Below, piece after piece: positions 36,616-48,409 of a stretch of 64,000 bases of DNA (its first letter is position 1; the number at the start of each line of letters is the position of its first letter). Origin of the DNA: Isoetes taiwanensis (Eukaryota; Streptophyta; Lycopodiopsida; Isoetales; Isoetaceae); the NCBI GenBank assembly GCA_021234155.1, contig JAJEKV010000034.1:14060671-14124670 (forward strand). Direction: 5' to 3'. A program made the position numbers and the translations under genes. A model generated the notes under the pieces. It was not told where the DNA came from and made no database searches. It saw only the letters and a program-made list of their open reading frames with translations.

Positions 36616-38562
36616 TCAAATGCGATAAATCTGCCATTCAGTAGATCCAACATTTCTTTTCATCATTTTATGCTGGTGTGCCCTGCATTGACCAAGTTCA
36701 TGTGATCTACAAACATCGCAGGTGCAAGTGCAATTCTTCGGATGTTTGGTTCTCATCCCATTGAGTCCATCCACTAGCATTTGCATCCTCACGTGCTGAA
36801 TGCAACAGCAACTATTGAAGTCCTTCAATTTCACAACAAACCAGGGTTTTAGCTTCTCAAAAGCTCGAAGACGAATCATTAGAAAAGGGTCTGGGTCCTA
36901 AATCCTGTTCCTACGTCTGATTTTTGGCGTTTCATTCCCAATTCGCGCCAATTCGAACAAGTTCATTCCTGCAACATGGTAGGATCCATGTTCAGAGATC
37001 ACTACGGCTATTGTAGGGTGACCGAGGAGGGCATTCGGCACATGTTAAACAGGGCTCGTGATCAATCTCTGAAGGTGGATATGCCTAAATCCACCTTCTT
37101 TGCTGATTTCGAATCCAACCTAAAGGCATATAACAGACTGGATGCTGGGCCTTCAATGGCTATGCTTGGAGTAAGATTGACAGGAAGAGAGCTCTTAGAC
37201 AAGGTCCATCAGCTTATGTTACATGCTGCTGCAAGGGCAGCTGGTATATTTGTTCTCTGTCACTTGTCCTCTCTGACTCTGCAACAGCGGGTTTTACTGG
37301 CAGAATTGCGTACTTACCACCAGGGGATGCAGGAAGCACTGGCAAACCTCATCCTGTTAAATTCTGGGATGACTGCAGAAAGCTTAGATGCTTTAGTGCA
37401 GAAAACAATAATTTTGGATGCACCAGTTCTCGAGCCAGTCATACCAGCATTTCCTGTTGCTTAGGAAATCATGCATGTAAATTTAGTTCTCGGGTACAGA
37501 GCTTTCAATGGAAAGTCAAATTTTGTAAAGCCATTTTGTAAGATCCGTTTTTTAATATATCATACTTTCCAACAGAGCTGTGCTTGAATCTGACAAAAAA
37601 TTGTCTTTATTCAACAAAAATTTGTATCTCGGGATCAGTTAGTTATAGTTCAAATATTTTTAGACTGTACACACACCCAGTAAAGGAGTACTCAATTCTG
37701 TCATGTTCTAATAATATTCCAAACATTAAATATTGCATTTCAGACTAGAGTCAACTACACACAATTCACATCTTTGCATCTGAGTACACCACAATCACTG
37801 TACAACACAATAACCACCACATGCACCACCACACTAAGCACCATAACTAAGAAAACATGAATAACAGAAATAAACTAACCTGTGATTCCTCCAGATAGTG
37901 GGCAGCATGTTCTTCTCTTACATTTCTCTCCAATCTTCTAGTTCTAACATCCTTTGTGTTAGGAGACACTCTGGTGTTCTCAATCCAAAATTTTTGAATC
38001 TTTTCTATATGTTCATCTGAAATTGCATCGAATCTTTTAGCTCTCTTGTAAGAAACCCATCTCCCATCGATCTCTTCCATCTTTTTCTTTGCCTTTTGCA
38101 GGTTTCTTGGGTGAACACCTAATACCTTTCCAAGATCTCGCTGGCTGATTTTGTCACTTGTTTCAGAATCGCGACTGGCGTGGTCTGGCAACTATTCTTG
38201 GCTGCTAGGCGATCATTCTTTGGTAGAGAGTTTGACAGTCTGCATGGAGTCCCAGAGGCTCCTTATAACGATGCTCTTGGCTTCCAAATCCTTTAATTCT
38301 TCACCTATGAATTTTTCCAATGTTTTATCCCTCAAAAAATCAAGTAAAATTTCTTTCTTCGTGCTATCCTCCATTCTTTTGGTCATTTTATGGAAAGAGC
38401 GTTAGCAAATTAAGGACAATACGGCGTTCTTGCTTGCATTTCTTGATGAGCTGGATCATACGCGCCATACGCAAGCTCAATTTTTCTTCTCTTCTTCTTT
38501 TTCCTCGGCGTCTTTTTCTTCAACATTTCTTGTTCCTTCGTTCTTCTTAAGCTTTCTCCCAT
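36616..38562 (-). pseudogene. unrecognised Cys-rich, transposon-like gene, several exons
   Basis: Minus-strand segments appear to belong to one gene. The first is a very basic start, MGESLRRTKEQEM then KKKTPRKKKKRRKI (about 38430-38562). An acidic-helical segment follows, MEDSTKKEILLDFLRDKTLE and LEAKSIVIRSLWDSMQTVK (about 38220-38385). Next is a helix-turn-helix-like block, ISQRDLGKVLGVHPRNLQKA, with YKRAKRFDAISDEHIEKIQK, FWIENTRVSPNTKDVRTRR and EEHAAHYLEESQ (37880-38160). After an intron come PWFVVKLKDFNSCCCIQHVR, LNGMRTKHPKNCTCTCDVCR and CRAHQH (36616-36879). The CCC...H...CTCTCDVC spacing suggests zinc binding. Stops separate the first segments, so the copy is decayed. The DNA-binding-plus-zinc layout suggests a transposase or transposon accessory protein, but I cannot name the family. 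Confidence 0.45.
36976..37464 (+). CDS. hypothetical 162-residue protein nested opposite the Cys-rich gene
   Basis: This is a complete frame from ATG (36976) to TAG. I do not recognise the product. The sequence looks protein-like: no low-complexity regions, helical segments such as LTGRELLDKVHQLMLHAAAR and LTLQQRVLLAELRTYHQGMQ, a short hydrophobic patch (AGIFVLCHLS), and a Pro-rich end. It lies in the presumed intron of the minus-strand Cys-rich gene, so it is a nested gene, a retrocopy without introns, or a chance frame. A short A-rich stretch but no clear poly(A) signal follows. No signal peptide or clear domain is visible. Confidence 0.4.
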   Translation: MVGSMFRDHYGYCRVTEEGIRHMLNRARDQSLKVDMPKSTFFADFESNLKAYNRLDAGPSMAMLGVRLTGRELLDKVHQLMLHAAARAAGIFVLCHLSSLTLQQRVLLAELRTYHQGMQEALANLILLNSGMTAESLDALVQKTIILDAPVLEPVIPAFPVA

Positions 38563-38874
38563 GCGAAATGCCGGTTTGTGTCAGATTACCTCATTGACAT
38601 CCATAATTCCACAATGGATTGGAGCTCGCAGCAGGGAGGGAGCCAAAGAACAGGACGTAGGCAAAGAACAGGAAGGGGCCAAAGAATAGGAATTTGAATT
38701 TGAATTTTAGTTTTTGAAATTAGAATTTCCCCCACAGCTGAGCGGGACTCTATTCTTAAATACCGGCAGCTGAGCGGTGCCATAATTATACTTTCATACC
38801 ACAAAAGTGGTGGATGCAATGCCACATTTTGGGGGGACAGGGGGACAGCCGAATTGGAACACCACAGCGTGCTT

Positions 38875-39360
38875 TTACCCAAATTGAGGCTGAAGGATAG
38901 GTCTTCCATTGTTTCCCCAATTGACTAACTCAACAAGCCTGTCCGAGTTACAAGTGGACATAAGGTGGATCATGGTACCATAGCAATCTGCCCTGCCCCT
39001 ATGATAATAGTAGCACTCCCTGTAGAACTCAAACTGCTGGTCAGTCATGTTTGCACTGTTGTTTTCCAGAAACCAAAAGAGGATGAACATGAGATATGTT
39101 TCTTTTGAGAATTCACTGCCCCATATGATTTCTTTCTGTTGTACTTGCTGAATAGACTGGATTAATCTTCCCCTCACTGATCCTGACCACATATTATAAT
39201 CCCAGATTCTATGAACAGATAATTTCCTTGACTGGTATTTGCCAACTTCATTGTCATCAAGGTCAACATTAAACTTGTGCTTGCAGCTCCTCAGATAATC
39301 TAGCATCAACGGGTTCAATATTAGATAATGATTGATTACAGAAAAGTTTAAAAGAACCAT
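38875..39360 (-). CDS. unrecognised 3' ORF abutting the LINE end
   Basis: A 161-codon frame overlaps the LINE's last frame by about 90 bases. From LDYLRSCKHKFNVDLDDNEV onward the composition is protein-like: SRKLSVHRIWDYNMWSGS, TYLMFILFWFLENNSANM, FEFYRECYYYHRGRADCYGT, VNWGNNGRPILQPQFG. I do not recognise it. It may be exon sequence of a host gene into which the LINE was inserted, or a 3' transduced segment. The upstream third up to about 39290 is LINE-derived, so the true start is unknown. Confidence 0.3.
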   Translation of the reverse strand: MVLLNFSVINHYLILNPLMLDYLRSCKHKFNVDLDDNEVGKYQSRKLSVHRIWDYNMWSGSVRGRLIQSIQQVQQKEIIWGSEFSKETYLMFILFWFLENNSANMTDQQFEFYRECYYYHRGRADCYGTMIHLMSTCNSDRLVELVNWGNNGRPILQPQFG

Positions 39361-42300
39361 AAAAGCCAGTAAACCAATTGTTATCTAGCTGAAGACCAGA
39401 ATTTCTGTATTTGTGTGCAGTAGCAGTGAGCTCAATATCAAAAATAACTTGCCATTTAATCCAAAGAGGAGAAGGATTATGCCCCCCATGCAGACATCTA
39501 TTTCTGTGTTTCCAGACATTCCATAAAGCAATAAAGGAGATTGAATTTTTAAATTTGTTATCAGACATAATAAATGTAACAATACTCCCTTGCTTCCTGA
39601 TGTTGAAAACCTGTTGAAACCAATTCCAGAAACTAGATATCTTAGGACAATTAAAAATATGCTCAATATCCTCAATGCCATTACACTGCAAGGGGCATAA
39701 AGAACTTCTGGCAGAATTATTAGGATCATTAGCAAGCAGGTGATGTCTAGACAAGGTCTCCATGTTTGGAATGCTTTTGTTAGCAAGCAACCAAATAAAG
39801 TATGAAATTTTTGGAGCACAGTGAGAATTCCACACGTTTCTAAAAAGAGCATTTCCAGTGTCAACAGAGAGATTCCAATAGAGGCAAGCTTTAGATGATT
39901 GATTGGCGTTGGCCAAAGACTTGTAAACATTAGCAACTTTGTAGATATTCTTATCTCTGTGCTGTCAGTCAATCCTAGCTGATACAGCATTATGAAGACT
40001 GAGGTTGGAAACTTTACTAACAATATGTTTAAATAAAACCTTGTCAGAAGAGGTTCCATTAATAATGGCTTTGAATCTAGTCCAAGTCATCCATCTGCCA
40101 TTGAACCAAATATCCTCAAGCTTATTAAAACCAAAGGAGGTCCATTTTTTGTAAATTTTTGGATGATTTAATGCTAAAGGAATCATGTCCACTTTGGCTA
40201 GAGACGGATTCCAAAAAATGCTCGTGTATTATGAAACTGATTAATACCAAAGTGAGAGAAAGCTTTATGGACTTTATTCCAGGAATTTATAAGGTTCCTC
40301 ATGAGGGGAGAAGAATTGCCAGCTGGTTTGAGCAGATTAAATGCAGAAGATGGAAGATAATGAGCAATGGAGGGATGACCAACAATTGTGCTTTTACTAA
40401 GCCAATAATAAATAAACTTACTGGCTGGATTACTTTGACTCAGCAAAGACTTCCAGATATATTTCCCTGCCAAGGCATATCCCTGCAATAAAAGGTTTTT
40501 ACAGCCTAGACCACCCTCTTTTTTGCTTTGAGTTACATATTTCCAGTTGACCAAGTGATGTTTGCCCCAGATATAACTTCGAACAATCTTCTTAATTTAT
40601 TGATAGATGCATTTGGGAGCTAGCAAAGCAGATGAAAAATAAATATGAGAACTTGCAAGCACAGAGGAAGCAATAATTGTTCTACCTGCAATTGAGAGAC
40701 AGCTACCATCATTGCTTAGCTTCTTTCTGATCCTTGAGACTATTGGAGACCACAGATTTTTAATAGAAATATCTAATGCCAGAGGCATTCCCAAAAGAGA
40801 GGATGTTTGATTTACAGGAATACACCTAATACCTAAGATGTCAGGTTGTTCATTTGCCCCAATAATAACACATTTGGCCATGTTCAGATATATACCAGAA
40901 GCAGCACTAAAGCCATTCAAAATCTTGATGAAGAACTCAATGTTTTTGACATCATTGTGAAGATAGCTAAAAGAATCATCAGCATATTGTAACAGAGTGA
41001 GTTGGCTGTCATTGCCAGGCATATTAAGGCCTCTTAAATTCCCAATGCCTTGATGATGCATAATGATTTTGGAAAGCTGCTCGAAAAGATAGGGAGCCAA
41101 AGGACATCCTTGTCTCACACCTTTTTGCAAACTAAAGAAATTACCAGGGGAACCATTAATCAGAATAGCAGATTGAGATCTAGAATTGAGGCCCATGATG
41201 AGGTCAATGATTTTAGTTGGGATGCCAATTTTTCTCAAAGAAAGAGTCAAGAAATCCCACCTAACAGTATCAAAAGCTTTCGAGAAGTCAAGCTTTAACA
41301 AAACACAGTTTTGATTTGTAACTCTGGCCCAGTGCAAGCCCTCCATAGCAGCAATGTAATTGTCTAAAATAAACCTATTTGGGAGGAAAGCTGACTGATG
41401 CAAATTAATATACTTTTGCAGATGTCCTTTTATCCGATTGGCAAGAATTTTGGCACAGATTTTGTATGTTGAATTGGTCAAGGAGATAGGCCTCCATTCA
41501 CTAAACACTGAAGGATTATCGACCTTTGAAATAAGAGATATCAGCCCAGATGAGATAGCAGGATGAAGATGATTATTGAGCGAGAAGCCATTGAAACAAG
41601 ATCAGATTTAATGACATCCCAAAAATGAGAATAAAATCCTGGAGGGAGACCATCTGGACCTGGACTCTTTCCACTGGCAAGACTTGATAGAGTGGACTTG
41701 ATCTCATCTTCAGAGGGAGGTAATTCTAAATTAGGAGATAAAGGATCAGCAATATTGTCTGGCAGTGAATTTAACAAATCAATACATTCTGAGGCATGAG
41801 TGTCAGTCCAGGGGATATCAGATTTGGAGGCAAAGATATTAGAATATTTAGAGTAAAAGAAATCAACAATATCTTTAGAAGAGTCCAAGGTAATATCATG
41901 ATCATTTTTAATTGAAGAAAGCTGACTCTTGAGAAGCCTATTTTTGGCAATTCTAAAAAAGAATTTAGAATTGTTACTGTTCATAGAGGAAGAGAATTTT
42001 ATTTTTGATCTAATTGCTGCACCTTTGGCCTTATATTCTTCGATGCCTTTGATTGACTGCTCTAACTTGGATTCTTGTAGATGAAGATCAAGATTTAAAG
42101 GTTCAGACTGAAGCTTGGTTCTAACAGATTGCATTTGCATCAACAGATTGTTTCTCTCAGCTTTTTTTGACTCCCAATCATTTCTAGACCATTGCTTAAT
42201 CCATGATTTAGAAGATTTGATCTTAGCATAGAAATCTCTCATAGAATTAACTGCCCTAATTTTGGGAAGACTGGCATAAAAGATCTTAAATTCTCTACAG

Positions 42301-42835
42301 AAATTTACATTGTTGAGCAGAGAACAATTAAATTTATATGGAATGTTACCAGATCTCTTAATGGAGAGAAGATGTTTAGTTTCAAGGAATTGAGGTTGAT
42401 GGTCTGAGACTGAGGTTCTCTCATCACTTGAAACAAAACTGTTATCCCAAAATTCATGGCTAGAATTGCTTATGTAAAGCCTATCCAAGACACAACAAAC
42501 TCTAGAGTTACCTTTTTGCTTATTGGACCAAGTGAATCTTGCAGTAGAAGAGGGAATATGCGCAAAAAGAAATGTGTCTAGGAGATTATCCCAATTTATT
42601 TTTTCTGTGTTTGACATGTTGAGATTTTTTCCAAGCTTAAGATCCCATGTAGGGGTGTTGTTAAAATCACCAGCTAGGATCCAAGAAATTGAATTATGAT
42701 TGAGAAGCTAAGATCTAATATCAAGCCATAGCTTTTCTCTCTCTTTTGATATAGTAGATGCATAAATATTCAGAATATCAAATTGAGAGCCCTTAAAGTT
42801 AAAGATAACAGCCTGCCAACTTTTATGACAATATC
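39269..42835 (-). mobile_element. LINE copy D: partial endonuclease, reverse transcriptase and zf-RVT
   Basis: On the minus strand it begins inside the endonuclease (FDILNIYASTISKE, ILAGDFNNTPTWD; 42640-42830) with the catalytic GDFN segment. It continues through VCCVLDRLYISN and SVSDHQP (endonuclease end), then the linker and the RT: SGKSPGPDGLPPGFY, WRPISLTNSTYKICAKILAN, KLDFSKAFDTVRWDFL, KGVRQGCPLAPYLF and LLQYADDSFSYLHN, which carries the catalytic YADD. Thumb and zf-RVT follow (CAPKISYFIWLLANKSIPN, LCPLQCNGIEDIEHIFNC, ALWNVWKHRNRCLHGG). There are frame breaks near 41540, 40590, 40195 and 39960. It is 5'-truncated near 42830 and inactive. It is a different subfamily from copies A and B by sequence. 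Confidence 0.93.
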
Positions 42836-42839
42836 ATAT

Positions 42840-44360
42840 ATGGATGGCCTTCCAGCATAGTGTAGGTTATTATGAACTTTTGAAGACCAGATGAAGGTGA
42901 GGAAAAGGTCCTAGTCTGCAATTTAGAGTTTCGTGTTACGGAATATGTCTTGAACTGTTCTAAATTGATCCTTGTCATTAGAGAAAGACTTTGCACTTTA
43001 ATCTAGTCATTCTAGTACAAATGGCATATGCTGTAATTACCAAAGCGGTAATTTTTGGAATACGTTGAAGTGTAGAACCTAAGTTCTTTATTGTTAATAG
43101 CATGTTGGTTGTTACAACAACATCAGCAGTCAGCAGTCAGTAGGCTATGCCATGGAAAAAGGGCCATTGATTGATTGCAGCTGCCTGGGTTGGACTTGTG
43201 CAGGCACTATGATGGCACCAGCCTCGGCAAATGCATTTAATTAGGTTGGTTATCTCAACTGTACAGACAGATTTTTATAGATAGAGAATGAAGAAAACTA
43301 AGTTATGGGAGCAAAGTTATGGGTTTTGCAAGGTTGTCTTAGAGCTTTTGCCAGAAATATCTTTATCATCATGTATTGTGCGGTGCAACATTGAATCACT
43401 GGAATAAGGAATCATATTTGGAAAGAGGATGAAGAAATAAGGAATTCAATCAAATGAGGAATTATAGGCGGTGTTATTTACTGCTTTGCCCTATCTAACA
43501 CAGCTCGTATACGAAGTGGACTTAGTGGTATTGCGGGTTCTTTATCATCTTTCTAAGAAGGGCTTAGCTGCTTTGATCAAATGCACCTGGTTGATGTGCT
43601 TCCCAATACTGCTACATCTGTTTTCGTATTAAAAGTTTGTGGCAGTTGCAAAATAGGATTGCAACAAAATGCATTTTTGGCAGTGCCATGATCCATATGC
43701 ATGCGAGATGTGTTTCAGTTGTGGAGGTACATGTTGTCATTGATGAGCTGAAGCTGGGAAAAATATTTGTTGCAGGAGGTCCATCTGTTTACATTTCCCA
43801 ACTATTCCCTTTTTTTGCTAGGTGTTTTTGTGAAGAGGCTATTTCTGGCACGGTATCACATCTTGGCAATTAATGCTTTTTTATTGTAAAGCCAGGCTAC
43901 TTTTAAGGTTATTCTTCTTTACCAAGTTGGGAGTGTATGGCATACATTTAGTTTCTCATGGTTGCACCTTATGTCTGTTGTGAGAAGCTGGAAGAAACCT
44001 GGGTTATACTTGACAAAAAAAACCTAGTAGGGTTATAGCTTGAAGGCTTTATATTTGCGTGCAGTTATGCTGGCAAGCAGATGTGTCAACTTTGCAGGTT
44101 CCCAAGCTCTCTGCAACAGGATATTGCCATCAAGGTTTAGAGTAATGTATTTTTCCTGTAGCATAAGCAGGTGTTGCAAAAGATACCTATACGAGACAAG
44201 ACACATGAACGCACAATTAGAACTTGTGATGTGGCACAAAACTCTACAAAAATATGGTATAGACTAGCAAATATGTGTAAATAGTTAACAGTTTATTTTC
44301 TATTAACGAAGTAAGCACCTGATATGGTACACATATATATCATTAACACTAATTAACTCA
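42840..44360. other. intergenic DNA
   Basis: No gene is supported; open frames are short and compositionally random. Confidence 0.5.
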
Positions 44361-44370
44361 AACCATTGCA

Positions 44371-44728
44371 TCCAACTCATTTAAAATAAAATCCCCCTAA
44401 AACCCCCTTTGGTTTGGGTGCATATTCACACGGGGGGTTACGTAGGGCAGTGAGAGCCCCAAAAATATATTTACAATACATGTACAAAATTAACACCATT
44501 AAGTACATTCTCTCAAACCTTATAGTATTTTGCAAACCTTAATATACAGTATACAAAAACTTGTACATGCATACCCCACAAACGAGGATCGCTATGCACG
44601 GTCCAGATCTTGGAATAAAGGGCAAATATGCCCATCCGACAGCTCTCGTTGCCCGGGGTAATCCCCCGTGTGAATATGCACCCAAACCAAAGGGGGTTCT
44701 AGGGGGATTTTATTTTAAATGTGTTGGA
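44371..44728. mobile_element. MITE, 358 bp, with ~90-bp terminal inverted repeats
   Basis: The ends read TCCAAC(T/A)CATTTAAAATAA then AATCCCCCTA(A/G)AACCCCC and TTTGGTTTGGGTGCATATTC ACACGG, with about seven differences over 85 bases between arms. TGCA lies on both sides (44367-44370 and 44729-44732), a possible 4-bp duplication that may instead be part of the palindrome. There is no coding capacity. Confidence 0.85.
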
Positions 44729-44739
44729 TGCATGTTGGT

Positions 44740-45400
44740 TATATTACAAAAAAAAATTGGGCCCTTGGGTCACTTCAAGCAGTAAGAATGGCATAAGTAT
44801 ATGTAACAATTTTAAAAACACTTTTGCATGTAACAATTTTAGAAACACTTGTGCATGTCATCCAATTACATGAGACAAGCCTAGGATGATAAAGCTGCCT
44901 TGTTTTAATATAAATACAATGATGTGCAATTGTTGCATGATGGGATGCTGCTACGAGCAAACACAAATCATACAAATGGCATATGCTGAATTATAGGTTC
45001 CCAAGTCTATGAATGAAATTATCCACCAAAGATAATATAAATATCCATGGGAGAATAGTCTTGTGAATAAAAATTGCAGCATTGTGTTCATCTATAACAT
45101 CTTCTCCTAATGAGAAATAGTCTTGTTTGTTTGAATAGTCTTGTTTGTTGATGGTTTATCACTGGAGGAAATCATGAGAACACAGGGCCCTGCCCTGGCG
45201 TGTTTACTACAAGTTCTCCGATTATGCATAGGACATGCAGAATAAAAGCAGGCTTATGGCTGCAAATCTCCACCAAATCCTGCCCAAGCAAGCAAAGCAG
45301 TCTTGCATTTCGTTTAACAGATTCAAGATTAGGACAAAGAACTCACCTCTTCTGCTTCAAAGCTCCAGCTAGAGTCAGCAAAAGTAAGCCACAAAATAAC
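44740..45400. other. intergenic DNA
   Basis: No gene is visible. A 28-bp tandem duplication occurs at 44793-44850 (GTAACAATTTTA(A/G)AAACACTT). Confidence 0.45.
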
Positions 45401-45429
45401 CATTTGTATTATTATGTATTATATTTCCA

Positions 45430-46345
45430 TGATCAATAACCAAGGCCATACCTGTATCACAGCAGGAACAACATTAGATGCTTGCACTAGCAACCTATAT
45501 TTTAGCATATCGGCATGGTCACTGCCAGCAAATTGAAATCCGGATAGCACTGCTTTAAAATCTCATGGTATCCACCAGCTTTTGCAGCCATCTGTTGCCA
45601 GTTTTAAGTTGTTAAGGAGGCTGCAGAATGGACATTAGCGACAGCAGACAGCATCTCGGATCAGCACTTCGCCATGAATAGTGAATCTTAGACCATGAAT
45701 AGTGAATCTTAGACCAACTGCTACATCTACGACCAATATTCTATCCTAAGGATGTCGTCTGCAACAAAATCGGCCATGTATGTCCAGCTTCTGCAACTGG
45801 CTCTGCAGAATCGGAATTTGCTTCTGAAACCGCGTCCATCATCAAGAATCCCTTACTTTCTATCCCAATCTTGTGTCCCAGTAGACAAACACCATGAATG
45901 CTGCATATTGTTGCCCTGATGAAAGGACAACCTGTCCAAGATCAAAGCGCCTTCCAAAATATGTTGATCCCTCAAATGGATCGAAACCAGCAAACTGAAA
46001 ATCCAAATAAAGCATGCTATTCAGTTCTCTAATATCTAGAAAAAAAAATGTAAATGAATGGGTGCAGAGTATTATTACCCTATATATCACTTCTATTCCG
46101 TGATCTGCGTATGGTTGATCATTTTGTTGAAGAGCCTTTAATTGCATTAACACCGCACCATGTGCCATCAACTACCTATCCAAGTTCACCAAGGGCCGTC
46201 AAACTAATTTTCTAAGCTTTAAAGAATCTGGACATCAACATGTAAGTTTCAAACATACAGCCAAGGAAGGTCCAACGGGCTTGTTCCCTCGGTTTTTAGC
46301 CCTGCCATAAGGAAACTGATAAGCTCACTGAAGAAATCTATTAAT
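45430..46345 (-). pseudogene. unidentified multi-exon gene remnant
   Basis: Three or four minus-strand segments look like real exons: ELISFLMAGLKTEGTSPLDL PWLY (about 46260-46335), LMAHGAVLMQLKALQQNDQP with YADHGIEVIYR (about 46080-46170), FAGFDPFEGSTYFGRRFDLG Q (about 45930-45995) and QFAGSDHADMLKYRLLVQAS NVVPAVIQ (about 45450-45540), with plausible GT donors after several of them. I do not recognise the family. Frames shift between segments as expected for introns. No transmembrane or catalytic motif is evident. A 22-bp tandem duplication at 45672-45716 lies between the exons and the next intergenic part. Whether it is still functional cannot be told. Confidence 0.4.
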
Positions 46346-46349
46346 ATCT

Positions 46350-47490
46350 TATGAATAATGATGTCGGCTACATACAAGCTTTGACGCAGATTGATTTGAA
46401 GAACAAATTGCTTATTCTAAACTATGAAGTGCAGATTAGCAAGCTAGAATCTTTATAAAATTGCGTGTTACCAGGACAAAGGAAGATTGTCAGGAATATC
46501 CATGGAAGAAAAGATTGCACGTTGCGATCATAATGCTCCACTCCGTCGGCTGGGTCTGTTAAAAGCGGGATGAGGGGACGAGCGCATCTCCGGCGCCATC
46601 GGAAAGGAAAGAAGGCATCTGCCCAAACAAACGACGGATTTAGCCATAGCCTACTGTGGAAAAAAAAAAAGCGCTTAAAGCTAACCTTTCTGGCGAAATA
46701 CTGAAGAATCAGAGGAGTAGTAGAAGTCGGATTCGCCTCGGAGCTTCTGCTGCTTCGAAATCAAAGGACAGACTTGTTCCTTGCTCTTTGAAGATTCAGA
46801 GAAGTAAAAGAATCGGATTTGCCTCAGAGTTTGTTTTGCTTCGAAATCAAAGGACAAACCCTAATCAACACAATCCTAAAGTACAGGTTCTCGAGCCCTG
46901 CGTGCCATTGGGTTTTTTTTTTTAATTTATTTATTTATTTGTGGAGGGTATGGGGTAAACCATTGGTGATATGGAATTTAGACAATAAAATGCGGAGTGC
47001 AGTGCACTCTAGTTATACTGATTAGTATGCCTCATGCAATACGCCCATGAAATCATATGAAAACCATGCCAAAAAGCGTATAAAATCACCAAAAAAACCC
47101 CCTGTTATAATGCTAGATATTGGCATTAAAAAACCTTTTACAGTTTAATAATTTATTTAATTCCCTAGTAGAAATTTGGAGCAGGCATATGACTAGGTTC
47201 AGTACCACTAGGTTGAGAAATATCTGCAGATGCAGGTTTATAGTATTTGGTTGCTTTGAAGTTAGGAAAATGAAGATTGTCAAGTAGAAATTCTACCACT
47301 CAGGTATGCAAAGCAGACATGCATTTGTTAGTTCTGTCGCTCAGATATGCAAAGCGGATATGCGTTTGTTACTTCTATTTTATGCCAAAGTTGTCACTGC
47401 CTGCCATGTTAAATATAATAATTATCAGCGCTAGTGAAAAGTGAAATGCAGCTCATGATGGATGGACCATGAATATAATAAATATAACAA
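46350..47490. other. intergenic DNA with tandem duplications
   Basis: No gene is supported. The frame at 46656-46925 is a product of a ~100-bp tandem duplication (GCTTCGAAATCAAAGGACA occurs twice). A second duplication at 47292-47376 repeats ATGCAAAGC(A/G)GA(C/T)ATGC. Confidence 0.5.
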
Positions 47491-47504
47491 CAACTTGTGA
47501 ACTT

Positions 47505-48400
47505 TTATGTCTGGCAGGCCAATATATGCAGGCAACGCACTATCAACAGTGCGGTATGAAGGGTCAGGATCTTGCATATCCAGTATTCGTCCAATGTCAT
47601 TTCCACCAGCCTCCAAACTTTCAATGGCAGGTCTTGGCAGTGCTTATGTTATTTGTTTGGACATGTCAGATATGACCGAGGTAACTAAGACTTGTGGTTT
47701 TGACTCTACTGACATTTTTGTTCAGCCCACTGCTGATAAAATTTAAAGAGAGTAAGTTATTTCCAGAACTTTGTGGATGCGCAAAGTGGGTGAATTTATC
47801 TTCACAGAATTAAAGTGAACTACCAGAATTAGGAAGTGCACGAGTTGTCATCTCAGGAGGTAGAGCGCTCAAGTGTGCCGAAGGCTTTCGATTGTTAGAA
47901 GCCTTAGTTGACAGACTTGGTGGTGCTGGTAAACAAAGCTAAATTTAATTTCATGCATTGGGCTCATCTTTCTGAGTTAAACCACAACTTTTGTATGTAG
48001 TTGGTGCATCTAGAGCTGCAGTAGATGCTGGCTTCGTACCAAATGACATGCAGGTTAGTGTATGGATTTCCATGTTTGAGGATCAAGTTGTCCAACTAGA
48101 TCCACTTTTCTGCAGAACAGGAAAAGTTGAAGCACCAGAATTGTATATTGCAGTTGGGATTTTTGGGGCTATACAACATAATGCAGGAATCAAATATTTA
48201 AAAGTGACTGTGGCCATCAATAAAGACAAGGAAGCTCTGATATTCCAGGTCTTTTCTGATGTCGCTTGTCAAATCTCTTTATATTAATCAGTCTTTTTGT
48301 TAATCATCCTAGAGACCTGCAGGTTGCAGACAATGGTTTGGCAGTAGATTTGTTTTAGGTCCTTCCGGAGCTTGTCTTCAAGGTTCCCAAGATTAAGTAA
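47505..48400 (+). pseudogene. ETFA: electron-transfer flavoprotein alpha-subunit fragment
   Basis: Plus-strand exons in order are SGRPIYAGNALSTVRYEGSG with SIRPMSFPPA (47508-47640), [20 protein letters not shown] with [17 protein letters not shown] (47815-47931), [18 protein letters not shown] (48000-48054), [20 protein letters not shown] with [21 protein letters not shown] (48124-48250), and a last piece VADNGLAVDLF, stop, VLPEL (48325-48380). In intact ETF-alpha these segments bind FAD ([24 protein letters not shown]) and the protein passes electrons from mitochondrial dehydrogenases to ETF-ubiquinone oxidoreductase. Introns with GT-AG ends are kept. The VGQT start of the QTGKV exon is deleted, several conserved residues are changed (for example NKD-KEAL for NKD-DAP) and a stop falls before VLPEL. 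The amino-terminal third is absent. It is a degenerate DNA-level duplicate. Confidence 0.85.
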
Positions 48401-48409
48401 TTTGTGATC

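Noticed and set aside
39411-41298. Plus-strand frames at 39411-39617, 40159-40491 and 41050-41298
   Set aside because: They are antisense shadows of the LINE reverse transcriptase and zf-RVT region.
46656-46925. 89-codon basic protein
   Set aside because: The frame is created by a ~100-bp tandem duplication and has no other support.
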